64,000 nt of DNA from a virus, in the IMG/VR virus record IMGVR_UViG_3300042465_007039, positions 1 to 64,000 of that record. One strand, written 5' to 3'. Positions within the stretch are counted from its first letter, which is position 1. The number at the start of each line of letters is the position of its first letter. The translations under genes and the position numbers were made by a program. Of the stretch, positions 48,453 to 56,202 are shown in pieces. The notes under the pieces were generated by a model. It was not told the origin of the DNA, made no database searches, and saw only the letters and a program-made list of their open reading frames with translations.

Positions 48453-48892
48453 ACCAACAACAAAGATCAACTGTAGATAGAATTATGTCGGCCGCTGAAC
48501 GAAAAATTTGGGTAACTTTCTCTAAAGAAGGCATCCATTGCTATCCTGCTGCTGCAACTGATCCTGCCTTGGCCACTGGCAATGAGTACGATGTCAGCTT
48601 TTTGGCCAATCCTCATCGCCATATATTTCACTTTAGAGTCTGGATTGATGTTGTACACAACGATCGAGACATCGAATTCATTCAGTTCAAACGTTGGTTG
48701 GAAAATCTCTACAGAGATGGCACACTACAACTAGACTATAAATCTTGCGAAATGATGTCAGATGATCTGTACATTCAAATTGCAGCAAAGTATCCTGATC
48801 GTGCGGTCTGGATTGAGGTATCCGAAGATGGTGAAAACGGAGCTTTAATAAAATATCAAACTCACCGCCCTGTGCAATCTCTTGCAATTTAA
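48449..48892 (+). CDS. T-fold (QueD/QueF-like) candidate protein in the dpdA operon
   Basis: 147 residues, third gene of the coupled dpdA run. NPHRHIFHFRVWIDVVHNDRDIEFIQFKRWLENLYRDGTLQ recalls the H-x-H-x-(F/Y) strand and the (D/E)F-x-x-(L/F)K helix of tunnelling-fold enzymes such as QueD. ISVSEDGE-like EVSEDGENGALIKY near the end resembles their last strand. Catalytic Cys is not in the usual place. It may act on the deazaguanine after QueE or on DNA. The family assignment is a pattern guess. Confidence 0.55.
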   Translation: MNQQQRSTVDRIMSAAERKIWVTFSKEGIHCYPAAATDPALATGNEYDVSFLANPHRHIFHFRVWIDVVHNDRDIEFIQFKRWLENLYRDGTLQLDYKSCEMMSDDLYIQIAAKYPDRAVWIEVSEDGENGALIKYQTHRPVQSLAI

Positions 48893-48902
48893 GGAAAAAC
48901 AA

Positions 48903-49130
48903 ATGGCCAAGCCGCTTATCAAACCCAATCAACGTCTTACAGAAATCTTTGAGGATCTCGAACAATATCTGGAGTTCTGTCAGGACTACGGATACCGCTA
49001 CAACGAAGCGGATCTCTACAACTTCAAGAGTTATGCCTGGCAACAGTTCAGCAAACATGCTCAAGGCAAGAATGCCAAAAACATGTGGTGGGAAGACGCT
49101 CGTCGACTTGCAGGATTTCGTCCAGCATGA
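48903..49130 (+). CDS. Small conserved protein (75 aa)
   Basis: AAGGAAAAAC before the ATG at 48903 sets the start, 10 nt after the previous stop. Charged, aromatic-rich helical protein (IKPNQRLTEIFEDLEQYLEFCQDYGYRYNEADLYNFKSYAWQQFSKHAQGKNAKNMWWEDARRL). Similar short proteins are common in T4-like cyanophage genomes but have no role assigned. It ends in an ATGA overlap. Confidence 0.7.
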   Translation: MAKPLIKPNQRLTEIFEDLEQYLEFCQDYGYRYNEADLYNFKSYAWQQFSKHAQGKNAKNMWWEDARRLAGFRPA

Positions 49131-49516
49131 GTGCCGCTCGTGAAAAAGATCAAGCAGACTTTGATCTCGAGCGATTTGTTGACATGTTCGACGAAGCCAT
49201 GACCAGTCAGGATCCGCGTGTGATGGATTCATTACGCAGTCTCATGATGATTGTGACACTGACTCGTCCTGAAACCAAAACAGCACACAGTCGCAATCAC
49301 GGGCCTCTAAGAAGATTGTTCGAAGATATGAACCATCTAAATAGACGTATGCATGACATGGAAGACAAAGTCAATGCTATGAGTCGATCTGGTGATTCAG
49401 CTGAAAAATATGCATACACACAATACCCCAACGAAAAGTATGTCATGACTGCTACACAAGCTATGGCAGCGCAAATTGATCGAGATGTATTGAACCGAGT
49501 ACAAGGACTAAAATGA
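49127..49516 (+). CDS. Conserved phage protein (129 aa)
   Basis: Start at 49127 overlapping the previous stop as ATGA. 129 residues, highly helical and charged, with a Met-rich middle (DSLRSLMMIVTLTRPETKTAH) and a coiled coil (LFEDMNHLNRRMHDMEDKVNAM). No enzyme motif. It is coupled to the glycosyltransferase that follows. Function unknown. Confidence 0.7.
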   Translation: MSAAREKDQADFDLERFVDMFDEAMTSQDPRVMDSLRSLMMIVTLTRPETKTAHSRNHGPLRRLFEDMNHLNRRMHDMEDKVNAMSRSGDSAEKYAYTQYPNEKYVMTATQAMAAQIDRDVLNRVQGLK

Positions 49517-50715
49517 GAAAACTATTTTATTGTGGTTTGGAGTCGTATGAAGCAAGGTACACTCTACAACTCACCGAATGGAACCGTAGAGTATTTGACC
49601 GTAGAGGGTTGGATGTAGTCTATGTGCCTGGCGAAACCCTAGACAACAGCAAGAGCATTGTGGTGGGTCAGGTGCTGGACGCACATGGTCGCAGTTATTT
49701 TGGCATGAGCCAAATGATGAATCTGGTTCGAATGATGCGCGAAGGCGAAGTCACCAGTGAAGATGTGATCTACTTTGAAGACATGTTCCAACCAGGCATT
49801 GAGAGTTTGCCATACATCATGGACCAAATTCCCGCTAACATGCGACCACGTGTGTATGTACGTTGTTTGGCACAGGCAATTGATCCTGATGACTTTGTTC
49901 ATGTATGGGGCATGGAAAAGTGGATGGGCTTGTATGAAAAAATGGTCAATGAGTTTGTGACCGGTGTGCTTGCTACCAACGAAGAAATGGTTGCTCACAT
50001 GCGTATTGCAGGTTGGACTGCTCCTATCTACAACATCTCAGGACTAGCATTTGGCAAGGCTGAAGTTCTGGAACGCATTGGTGGTGCAGAAAAAGTCCGA
50101 CCATTTGAAGAACGCAAGCGGCGTGTGGGTTTTGCAGCTAGGTTTGATCAAGAAAAGCAGCCGGGCTTCTTCATGGATCTGATTGAGATGTATGGTGAAC
50201 TTACTAACGAGCCTTGTGAGTTTGCTATCTACTCCGGCGGTACATTGCGCAGCAACAATCCTGAATTTGTGACCCGTGCTAGACGAATGGAAGCAGCCGG
50301 TAAATTAAAAATCTACGACAACATCACAAAAAATGATTACTACTCTCACCTTAATGATACTCGTGTGCTGTTTAATTGCGCCCTGCAAGATTGGGTTTCC
50401 AACACAGTCAGTGAAGCAGATACTCTTGGCTGTAATGTTCTATACCCTGCTTATAGGTCTTTCCCTGAAACTTTTTCTAATGACCCTAACAGGCTCTATG
50501 TTCCTTGGAGCATAGATGATGCTTATCACAAGATGCAGAACTTGTTGCGTGAACCACATCACAACATGGGCTTGATCAGTAACTGGAACAACGGCACAGT
50601 TGATCGCGTAATCGATATCATTGAAGGCAAGGGCGAACAATGGAATCGTGCTGGCAATCGATATCGTGATCATGTGGCACAAGACAAATATCATGTGAGA
50701 AAGATTGAATCATGA
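49513..50715 (+). CDS. GT-B-fold glycosyltransferase
   Basis: 400 residues. The second half is typical of GT4-like transferases: RRVGFAARFDQEKQPGFFMDLIEMYGEL, then FAIYSGGTLR, KIYDNITKNDYYSHLNDTRVLFNCALQDWVSNTVSEADTLGCNVLYPAYRSFPE. The last contains the E-A-x-x-x-G nucleotide-sugar loop. It could act on lipopolysaccharide, virion protein or modified DNA bases, as T4 alpha-glucosyltransferase does. It lies between the dpdA operon and galE, so either setting is possible. Confidence 0.82.
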   Translation: MRKLFYCGLESYEARYTLQLTEWNRRVFDRRGLDVVYVPGETLDNSKSIVVGQVLDAHGRSYFGMSQMMNLVRMMREGEVTSEDVIYFEDMFQPGIESLPYIMDQIPANMRPRVYVRCLAQAIDPDDFVHVWGMEKWMGLYEKMVNEFVTGVLATNEEMVAHMRIAGWTAPIYNISGLAFGKAEVLERIGGAEKVRPFEERKRRVGFAARFDQEKQPGFFMDLIEMYGELTNEPCEFAIYSGGTLRSNNPEFVTRARRMEAAGKLKIYDNITKNDYYSHLNDTRVLFNCALQDWVSNTVSEADTLGCNVLYPAYRSFPETFSNDPNRLYVPWSIDDAYHKMQNLLREPHHNMGLISNWNNGTVDRVIDIIEGKGEQWNRAGNRYRDHVAQDKYHVRKIES

Positions 50716-51659
50716 GCACTGTTGTAGTCACTGGCGCCGCTGGCTACATTGGCGGGCAAATTGCCTTACAGCTCAAGGATGCAGGGCACGCCATAACAGG
50801 GATTGATCGTAGACCCCTGCCAACGCATCTTACAGGTGTTATGGATTTTGTGCAAGCAGACTTTGACTGTAATGAATCCTTCAGGAAACTGCTTGATGTC
50901 AGGCCAGATGCTGTTGTACACTGTGCTGGTTCCAGCCTGGTTGGCCCCAGCATGAAAACTCCCAGCGACTACTATCACAACAACATGGCCAGAACCATGC
51001 ACCTGTTGGACTTTGTGTTGGCAGCCATGCCACAGACTAGAATTATTTTTAGTTCAAGCGCCGCGGTGTACGGTGAGCCAGTTATGGCTAATTGTCACGA
51101 AGTTGATCCCAAAGAACCTATCAGTCCTTATGGCGAAAGCAAGCTGATGATTGACTGGATGCTGGAAGCATACCGACGTGCGTATGGTCTTGATTATGTC
51201 AGCTTTCGTTATTTCAATGCGTGTGGAGCTGATGCTCAAAAGCGACATGGTCAAGAACCTGGTGCTACTCACATTATTGCGCGAGTTTTAGAATGTTTGC
51301 GTGATGACGCTGAGTTCACACTGAATGGCACCAACTATCCCACGCCGGATGGCACCTGCATTCGCGACTATGTACATGTGGAAGACATTGCTCGAGCTCA
51401 TGCTCTTGCTCTAGATCGTGCTGTGCCAGCTGGAGTATATAATCTAGGTTCTGGTACAGGCATCAGCAACCGAGAAATCATTGCTGCGGCAGAACGCATC
51501 ACTGGCAAAGAACTAAAAATTATATCCGGTAAACAACGTGACGGTGATCCTCCGTTGTTAACCGCCAGTGCAGGCAAGTTTAATTCAGTAGCAGATCAGT
51601 GGCAACAACATGATCTTGACGCCATGATCGGTCATGCCTGGGCTTGGTATGTTCGATAA
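50712..51659 (+). CDS. galE: UDP-glucose 4-epimerase-like NAD-dependent sugar epimerase/dehydratase
   Basis: 315 residues of the extended short-chain dehydrogenase group. VVVTGAAGYIGGQIALQL is the Gly-rich NAD site, FSSSAAVYG provides the catalytic Ser/Thr, and SPYGESKLMID the Y-x-x-x-K pair. FRYFNACGAD and CIRDYVHVEDIARAHALAL are hallmarks of GalE. It probably interconverts UDP-hexoses for the transferases nearby. Start overlaps the glycosyltransferase stop as ATGA. Confidence 0.9.
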   Translation: MSTVVVTGAAGYIGGQIALQLKDAGHAITGIDRRPLPTHLTGVMDFVQADFDCNESFRKLLDVRPDAVVHCAGSSLVGPSMKTPSDYYHNNMARTMHLLDFVLAAMPQTRIIFSSSAAVYGEPVMANCHEVDPKEPISPYGESKLMIDWMLEAYRRAYGLDYVSFRYFNACGADAQKRHGQEPGATHIIARVLECLRDDAEFTLNGTNYPTPDGTCIRDYVHVEDIARAHALALDRAVPAGVYNLGSGTGISNREIIAAAERITGKELKIISGKQRDGDPPLLTASAGKFNSVADQWQQHDLDAMIGHAWAWYVR

Positions 51660-52236
51660 GATTCTAAAGTTTGAACATGCGCTGGCAGAGTTCACTGGCG
51701 CACCTTATGTGATCATGACTGATTGCTGCACACATGCCATTGAACTTTGTCTACGCCATGATCGAGTACGAAGCTGTAGCTTTACTGCATTTACCTATCT
51801 GAGTGTGGCCATGACCATGCACAAGCTGGGCATCAAATACAGCTTGGAAAATGAAGACTGGACTGGTGAGTATCACATTCATGACACTCGAATCTGGGAC
51901 AGCGCTCGACGACTGGAAAAGAACATGTATCGACCTGGCGCTATGCAGTGTCTGAGTTTTGGCCACGGCAAACCTCTGCACATTGGCCGAGGTGGTGCTA
52001 TCTTGCTGGATGACCCAGCCGCATACAAGACCATGATCCGTCAACGATATGATGGTCGCGACCTCGATATCACACCCTGGCAAGCACAACACACATTTCA
52101 AGTTGGTTATCACTACAAGCCCACACCCGAAGAAGCTGTTCAAGGCCTGGCCATGTTAGAAGGTATCAAAGAACAGGGCTGTGTGCCTGTGCCTGTCGCT
52201 TACCCAGATTTAAGAAACATTACCATAGTAGATTGA
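51649..52236 (+). CDS. DegT/DnrJ/EryC1-like aminotransferase, short form
   Basis: 195 residues from 51649 (a second ATG at 51634 would add five). FEHALAEFTGAPYVIMTDCCTHAIELCL matches the N-terminal cofactor-binding region of sugar aminotransferases, and LSFGHGKPLHIGRGGAILLDD holds the S-F-x-x-x-K, with Lys as the PLP-binding candidate. The usual protein is about 370 residues; the C-terminal half is missing. It may be a reduced enzyme, or a remnant. It ends before the folE promoter. Confidence 0.78.
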   Translation: MFDKILKFEHALAEFTGAPYVIMTDCCTHAIELCLRHDRVRSCSFTAFTYLSVAMTMHKLGIKYSLENEDWTGEYHIHDTRIWDSARRLEKNMYRPGAMQCLSFGHGKPLHIGRGGAILLDDPAAYKTMIRQRYDGRDLDITPWQAQHTFQVGYHYKPTPEEAVQGLAMLEGIKEQGCVPVPVAYPDLRNITIVD

Positions 52237-52261
52237 CTTTGCGGTCTAAATACTATACAAT
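52233..52261 (+). promoter_or_regulatory. Sigma70-like promoter with overlapping late box, before folE
   Basis: TTGACT (52233-52238), 17-bp spacer, TACAAT (52256-52261). A CTAAATA late-type box lies within the spacer at 52246-52252. The overlap would allow both early and late transcription of folE. Confidence 0.6.
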
Positions 52262-52302
52262 TAACAAAACGCAATCCACTGCGTCAACATCGGAGAACAT
52301 AA

Positions 52303-53142
52303 TTGACAAAAGAATTTGTACCAGAAAAAATATTACGCAACACAGCTGAATTTGCGCCAGATCAACTACTACATCCTGTAGCCGAATCAAAAACACATAA
52401 CAATATCATTGCAGGTGCAGAGCAACAAGGCGATGACGATAAAGATTATAAAGAAGCATACCTAGGTGATCATCTTCGCTTCAAGATGAAACGTGAAGGC
52501 AAACGTTTCTGGGCAGGCGATAACATCAGCGAATATGTCACAGAAGAAAATAAAGAACGCTTGATCGACGAAGCAGCCGAAGCATTTGAAACAGTGCTGG
52601 ATCGACTGCTTATTGATCGAGAAACAGATCCCAACTCAAAAGGCACAGCAAGGCGCCTGGCCAAAATGTATTTTAAGGAGATCATGGAAGGTAGATATGA
52701 ACCAGCACCAGACGCAACAGCGTTCCCAAATGATAGTGAAGACCGTTATGAAGGTATGCTTGTTGTTCGAAGCGAGCTTCGTTCTATGTGTAGCCATCAT
52801 CATCAACCCGTTAGCGGCGTTGCTTACATTGGTATTATTGCTGCTAATAAACTTATTGGTCTGTCTAAGTATACTCGCATTGCTCAGTGGTGTGCTCGCC
52901 GGGGCACACTTCAAGAAGAACTGTGTAATGACATTGCCCGAGAAATCTCCAAAGCTACCGACAGTGAAAACGTAGCAGTGTATATTCAGGCCACACATGG
53001 CTGCTGTGAGAATCGCGGCATCATGGCACATTCAAGTCTAACACAGACCACAGTGCTCAAAGGTGCATTCAAGATGGACCAAGGTGTCAAGAAAGAATTC
53101 TTTGACAATATCAAACTACAACAGGACTTTGCACCACGATGA
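52303..53142 (+). CDS. folE: GTP cyclohydrolase I (FolE)
   Basis: 279 residues, initiating at TTG with CGGAGA 7 nt upstream, so translation may be tuned low. The enzyme turns GTP into dihydroneopterin triphosphate, first step toward 7-deazaguanines. Zinc and catalytic residues are present: C163-S-H-H-H with QPVSG, and H232-G-C-C-E-N-R-G. An extra N-terminal 80 residues precede the core, more than in E. coli FolE (222 residues). ATGA overlap with the HIT gene. Together with queD and queE it feeds DpdA. Confidence 0.95.
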   Translation: MTKEFVPEKILRNTAEFAPDQLLHPVAESKTHNNIIAGAEQQGDDDKDYKEAYLGDHLRFKMKREGKRFWAGDNISEYVTEENKERLIDEAAEAFETVLDRLLIDRETDPNSKGTARRLAKMYFKEIMEGRYEPAPDATAFPNDSEDRYEGMLVVRSELRSMCSHHHQPVSGVAYIGIIAANKLIGLSKYTRIAQWCARRGTLQEELCNDIAREISKATDSENVAVYIQATHGCCENRGIMAHSSLTQTTVLKGAFKMDQGVKKEFFDNIKLQQDFAPR

Positions 53143-53534
53143 CTGATTTAGAACAAGCAATGCAGGACAAAATTGCTCCCTGGAACTTGGAAGTCTCTGA
53201 GTTAACAGATTTTCATGTGGCTGTGTTTCAGGATCGATATCCGGTGACTCATGGTCACTTGTTGTTTGTACCCAAATACAATACTGCGGGAGTGATCCAG
53301 GATTGTTTTGAATCTGCCATGGCCGAAGGCAACCGAATGGTCGCAGCCGGCGAATGCGATGCATTCAACGTGGGTATGAACTCGGGTGCTGCTGCTGGAC
53401 AAACAGTGATGTATCCGCATATACATCTGATTCCCAGGCGTACAGGCGACTGCACAGATCCTGTGGGCGGTGTGCGTGGTGTTATTGCAGGCCAGGCCAA
53501 CTACAAACAACCCGGCTATCAACAGCCGTCATAA
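53139..53534 (+). CDS. HIT-family nucleotide hydrolase/transferase
   Basis: 131 residues. HGHLLFVPKYN and the C-terminal QTVMYPHIHLIPRR match the HIT fold. The normal H-x-H-x-H triad is Y-P-H-I-H-L here, so the first His is replaced while the catalytic middle and last His remain. HIT proteins split nucleotide phosphoanhydrides or phosphoramidates. Its place between folE and queD hints at a role with a nucleotide intermediate or at clearing a by-product. This is inference. Confidence 0.87.
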   Translation: MTDLEQAMQDKIAPWNLEVSELTDFHVAVFQDRYPVTHGHLLFVPKYNTAGVIQDCFESAMAEGNRMVAAGECDAFNVGMNSGAAAGQTVMYPHIHLIPRRTGDCTDPVGGVRGVIAGQANYKQPGYQQPS

Positions 53535-53567
53535 GTAATGATCAAGCGGTCTTGGTGTCATTCCCGC

Positions 53568-53596
53568 TTTACAAACTCTGCCACCTATGCTATAAT
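53568..53596 (+). promoter_or_regulatory. Sigma70-like promoter for queD
   Basis: TTTACA (53568-53573), 17-bp spacer, TATAAT (53591-53596), then a TAGGAGA ribosome site and the ATG at 53614. A strong -10. Confidence 0.68.
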
Positions 53597-53613
53597 CACA
53601 TAGGAGAAAAAAC

Positions 53614-54165
53614 ATGGCAAACTCATCAGTCGACTTAATCCGTCATTTAGAAGAAAACTTACAAAACACTAGACCAGTGAACTATAGGTACACCAGCACC
53701 AAAGAGTATCACGACTCTTTTCCCTGCGCTTATAGACAATGGCGGGCTGATAGTCACTGTAATCTAATACACGGCTACAGCTTCAACATGAAGTTTTACT
53801 TTGGTACCAATGATCTGGATGCTCGCAACTGGGCTGCTGACTATGGCGGGCTTAAAGAACTCAAGGCTGTACTAGAAAGTCAATTTGATCACACTCTGCT
53901 GGTGGCCGAAGACGATCCTGAACTGGCATTTTACAAAGAAATGGAACAGCGCAAGTTGGCCAAACTGACAATTCTGCCTAAGCTGGGTTGTGAAGGTCTG
54001 GCAGATCAGCTGTACAAGTATGTGAATGGTGTTTACATTCCTGACATGTGGGGCCAAGCCGAGTCCAATCGCTTGTGGTGCTATCGTGTGGAAGTTCGCG
54101 AAACACAAGCCAACATGGCGTTCCGCGAAGGACATCGTGAGTGGAATGAAGATTTATTTGCGTGA
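53614..54165 (+). CDS. queD: 6-carboxy-5,6,7,8-tetrahydropterin synthase-like (QueD)
   Basis: 183 residues of the 6-pyruvoyl-tetrahydropterin synthase family. H33 plus H48-C49-x-x-x-H53-G-Y-S provide the zinc histidines and the catalytic Cys region, and FDHTLLVAEDDP is the D-H-x-x-L motif with the second catalytic His. The enzyme converts dihydroneopterin triphosphate to 6-carboxytetrahydropterin. It is longer than E. coli QueD (121), with an N-terminal extension of about 30 residues. It has its own promoter. Confidence 0.92.
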   Translation: MANSSVDLIRHLEENLQNTRPVNYRYTSTKEYHDSFPCAYRQWRADSHCNLIHGYSFNMKFYFGTNDLDARNWAADYGGLKELKAVLESQFDHTLLVAEDDPELAFYKEMEQRKLAKLTILPKLGCEGLADQLYKYVNGVYIPDMWGQAESNRLWCYRVEVRETQANMAFREGHREWNEDLFA

Positions 54166-54383
54166 GAAAACTAGCAACAGGTGCTGAAGTTCCTGATCTG
54201 GACAAGGCTGTGACACTCACAATCAAAACCAAGTGTCCTGCCAAGTGGATGCTGGTTGACATGGAAACTAGCGAAATGTATTCTCCATACGATACTCCTG
54301 GAAAACTGCAATGGAAAAAAATTGATCAAGATCAACATCCAGTGCTGAAACTTTTAAAGATTTATCCAAATGAAAAAATATAA
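54162..54383 (+). CDS. Small hypothetical protein (73 aa)
   Basis: Begins at a GTG overlapping the queD stop (GTGA). MRKLATGAEVPDLDKAVTLTIKTKCPAKWMLVDMETSEMYSPYDTP... is a short beta-rich product. Coupling by overlap both upstream and downstream (14 nt) supports translation. No family is recognised. Confidence 0.65.
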   Translation: MRKLATGAEVPDLDKAVTLTIKTKCPAKWMLVDMETSEMYSPYDTPGKLQWKKIDQDQHPVLKLLKIYPNEKI

Positions 54384-55224
54384 CATAGCAATTTTGCTGC
54401 CTACTCGTGGCAGAACACATGCGTTGGATCGCAGTGTACGTACCTTGATCGACAACGCACATGACATAAAGAATGTACAGATCATGTTTGGATTTGATCG
54501 CGACGACACAGTGGGACTTGATTATTTTCGCACCAGTCTCCAACCCAAACTGGATCAACAGGGTGTGGATTATGTGGCTGTGCAGTTTAATCCCCTGGGC
54601 TATATCAACATCAACCGATATGGCAATATCTTGGCCGAACATGCTGACGCAGACTGGTACATGTTCTGGAACGACGATGCTATTATGGAGACAGCTGAGT
54701 GGGACAGAATGATCGGCGAACGCACTGGTGAGTTTCGACTGTTGGCGGTGCACACTCACAATGATCACCCTTACAGCATTTTTCCCATTGTGCCTGCAGA
54801 GTGGATGGACATTCTTGGCCACTTGAGTCCGCATCAAATGATTGACGCTTGGTTGAGTCAACAGGCCTACATGTTGGACATCATGGACCGACTAGAAATC
54901 TATGTCACCCACGATCGTCATGATCTCACTGGCAACAATGCTGACGCCACGTTCAAAGGACGTATAGCACTGGAAGGCCGTCCTCATGATCCTGTAGACT
55001 TCCATCATATCTCCAACACTAAACGTCGCATGGCAGAATGTGAAAAACTTGCAGTTTACATGCGATCTCTAGGCACGGATACTGCCTGGTGGGATAGCGT
55101 CAAAGCTGGTACACAAGATCCCTGGGTCAAACTCAAAGATTTTGATACCAATCATCAGATGGTACAGTTCAACATGAAAGTTGATCCTGCCAGTGGCCAA
55201 GTAAATTATACTCCTGACCAATGA
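54370..55224 (+). CDS. GT2-like glycosyltransferase
   Basis: 284 residues. IAILLPTRGRTHALDRSVRTLIDNA is the N-terminal nucleotide-sugar strand-helix of GT-A family 2, FGFDRDD and WYMFWNDDAIM give the acidic metal site, and a later DPVDFHHISN may position the acceptor. A cytoplasmic enzyme with no membrane segment. Part of the glycan gene island between queD and queE. Confidence 0.82.
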   Translation: MKKYNIAILLPTRGRTHALDRSVRTLIDNAHDIKNVQIMFGFDRDDTVGLDYFRTSLQPKLDQQGVDYVAVQFNPLGYININRYGNILAEHADADWYMFWNDDAIMETAEWDRMIGERTGEFRLLAVHTHNDHPYSIFPIVPAEWMDILGHLSPHQMIDAWLSQQAYMLDIMDRLEIYVTHDRHDLTGNNADATFKGRIALEGRPHDPVDFHHISNTKRRMAECEKLAVYMRSLGTDTAWWDSVKAGTQDPWVKLKDFDTNHQMVQFNMKVDPASGQVNYTPDQ

Positions 55225-55631
55225 CCCAGAAAATCCACAGTCGATCCCAACCAGACACTTTGTTAGCGTGTGTGATGTCAGCAGCTGACGCTGCAGGTCG
55301 CACGGACGCAGCAGATGCAGAAGAAATTTTACAAGCCAGTATTTTGCGATTGCCCACTGGCAAAACTATTGCTCCGCACTGTCATCTGCCACAGGTGCGA
55401 ACTACTACAGGCACCTGTGAAGCCTGGGTTGTGGTGTCGGGTCGTGTGGTAGCACAGGTGTTTGATCTTGACCAGTCACTGGTCGCAACTGTGGGATTGA
55501 CTGCAGGCGACTGTATGATCTTGTATCGCGGTGGGCACAACTTCACAGTGGTATCTGTAGATGCTGTGATATACGAAATCAAAAACGGTCCCTACAACGG
55601 ACCCAAAGCTGACTCGGAAAAAATTCAATGA
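55221..55631 (+). CDS. Cupin-fold protein (WbuC/WxcM-like)
   Basis: 136 residues. TIAPHCHLPQVRTTTGTCEAWVVVSGRVVAQVFDLDQ and GDCMILYRGGHNFTVVS are the two cupin motifs with metal-binding His. WbuC-type cupins occur in O-antigen clusters. The neighbours (transferase, SDR, gmd) suggest a role in sugar-nucleotide processing. ATGA overlaps on both sides. Confidence 0.78.
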   Translation: MTQKIHSRSQPDTLLACVMSAADAAGRTDAADAEEILQASILRLPTGKTIAPHCHLPQVRTTTGTCEAWVVVSGRVVAQVFDLDQSLVATVGLTAGDCMILYRGGHNFTVVSVDAVIYEIKNGPYNGPKADSEKIQ

Positions 55632-56200
55632 AAACACTGGTATTTGGATCCACAGGAGGTATTGGTTCCTGTGTGAGTGATCAATTGACTCAACAAGGAC
55701 ATCAAGTTGTAACTGTCACTCGTGCTGAGTTAGAATGCAGCAATGACTTTTTAGAACAACAGATCTCTGATATCATTGCCCGAACGGAACCAGACTGGAT
55801 ATTCAACTGTATTGGTACGTTGGGCACCAATCAAAGCAGGTACCGAGAAGTATTTGATGCCAACTTTGGTAGTGCCTGGGCCATTGTGCGACACTATATC
55901 GACCACCCTGATCAAGCAGTCAAAATTGTACTGACCGGAAGTGCTGTACACAATCAACCTCGTCGCAATCTGGTGCTGTATGCTGCCAGCAAATCGGCAC
56001 TGCACAACATGTGGCAAAGCACTGAAGACATATTTGCCGGAACCAATGTACACATTGCCTTGATACATCCTCCCAGAGTCAACACACCAATGTTGAATGG
56101 TAGACCAGGTGCCAGTTTGGAGCCAGAATACATGGCTCAGGTCATGATAGATTTGACACGCACAATGAAAAGTCGTACACTACTAGAACTAGGAACTTAA
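55628..56200 (+). CDS. Short-chain dehydrogenase/reductase
   Basis: 190 residues. TLVFGSTGGIGSCVSDQL is the NAD(P)-binding T-G-x-x-x-G-I-G form, FNCIGTLG the N-A-G-like strand, LTGSAVHN the catalytic Ser, and YAASKSALHNM the Y-x-x-x-K. Shorter than the usual 250 residues but with all catalytic elements. Likely acts on a sugar or lipid precursor in this island. Confidence 0.85.
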   Translation: MKTLVFGSTGGIGSCVSDQLTQQGHQVVTVTRAELECSNDFLEQQISDIIARTEPDWIFNCIGTLGTNQSRYREVFDANFGSAWAIVRHYIDHPDQAVKIVLTGSAVHNQPRRNLVLYAASKSALHNMWQSTEDIFAGTNVHIALIHPPRVNTPMLNGRPGASLEPEYMAQVMIDLTRTMKSRTLLELGT

Positions 56201-56202
56201 CA

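Noticed and set aside
49337-49351. CTAAATA five bases before an in-frame internal ATG at 49349
   Set aside because: It matches the leaderless promoter pattern, but lies inside a continuous coding sequence with no sign of a separate product; probably chance. Worth using as a negative control in promoter mapping.
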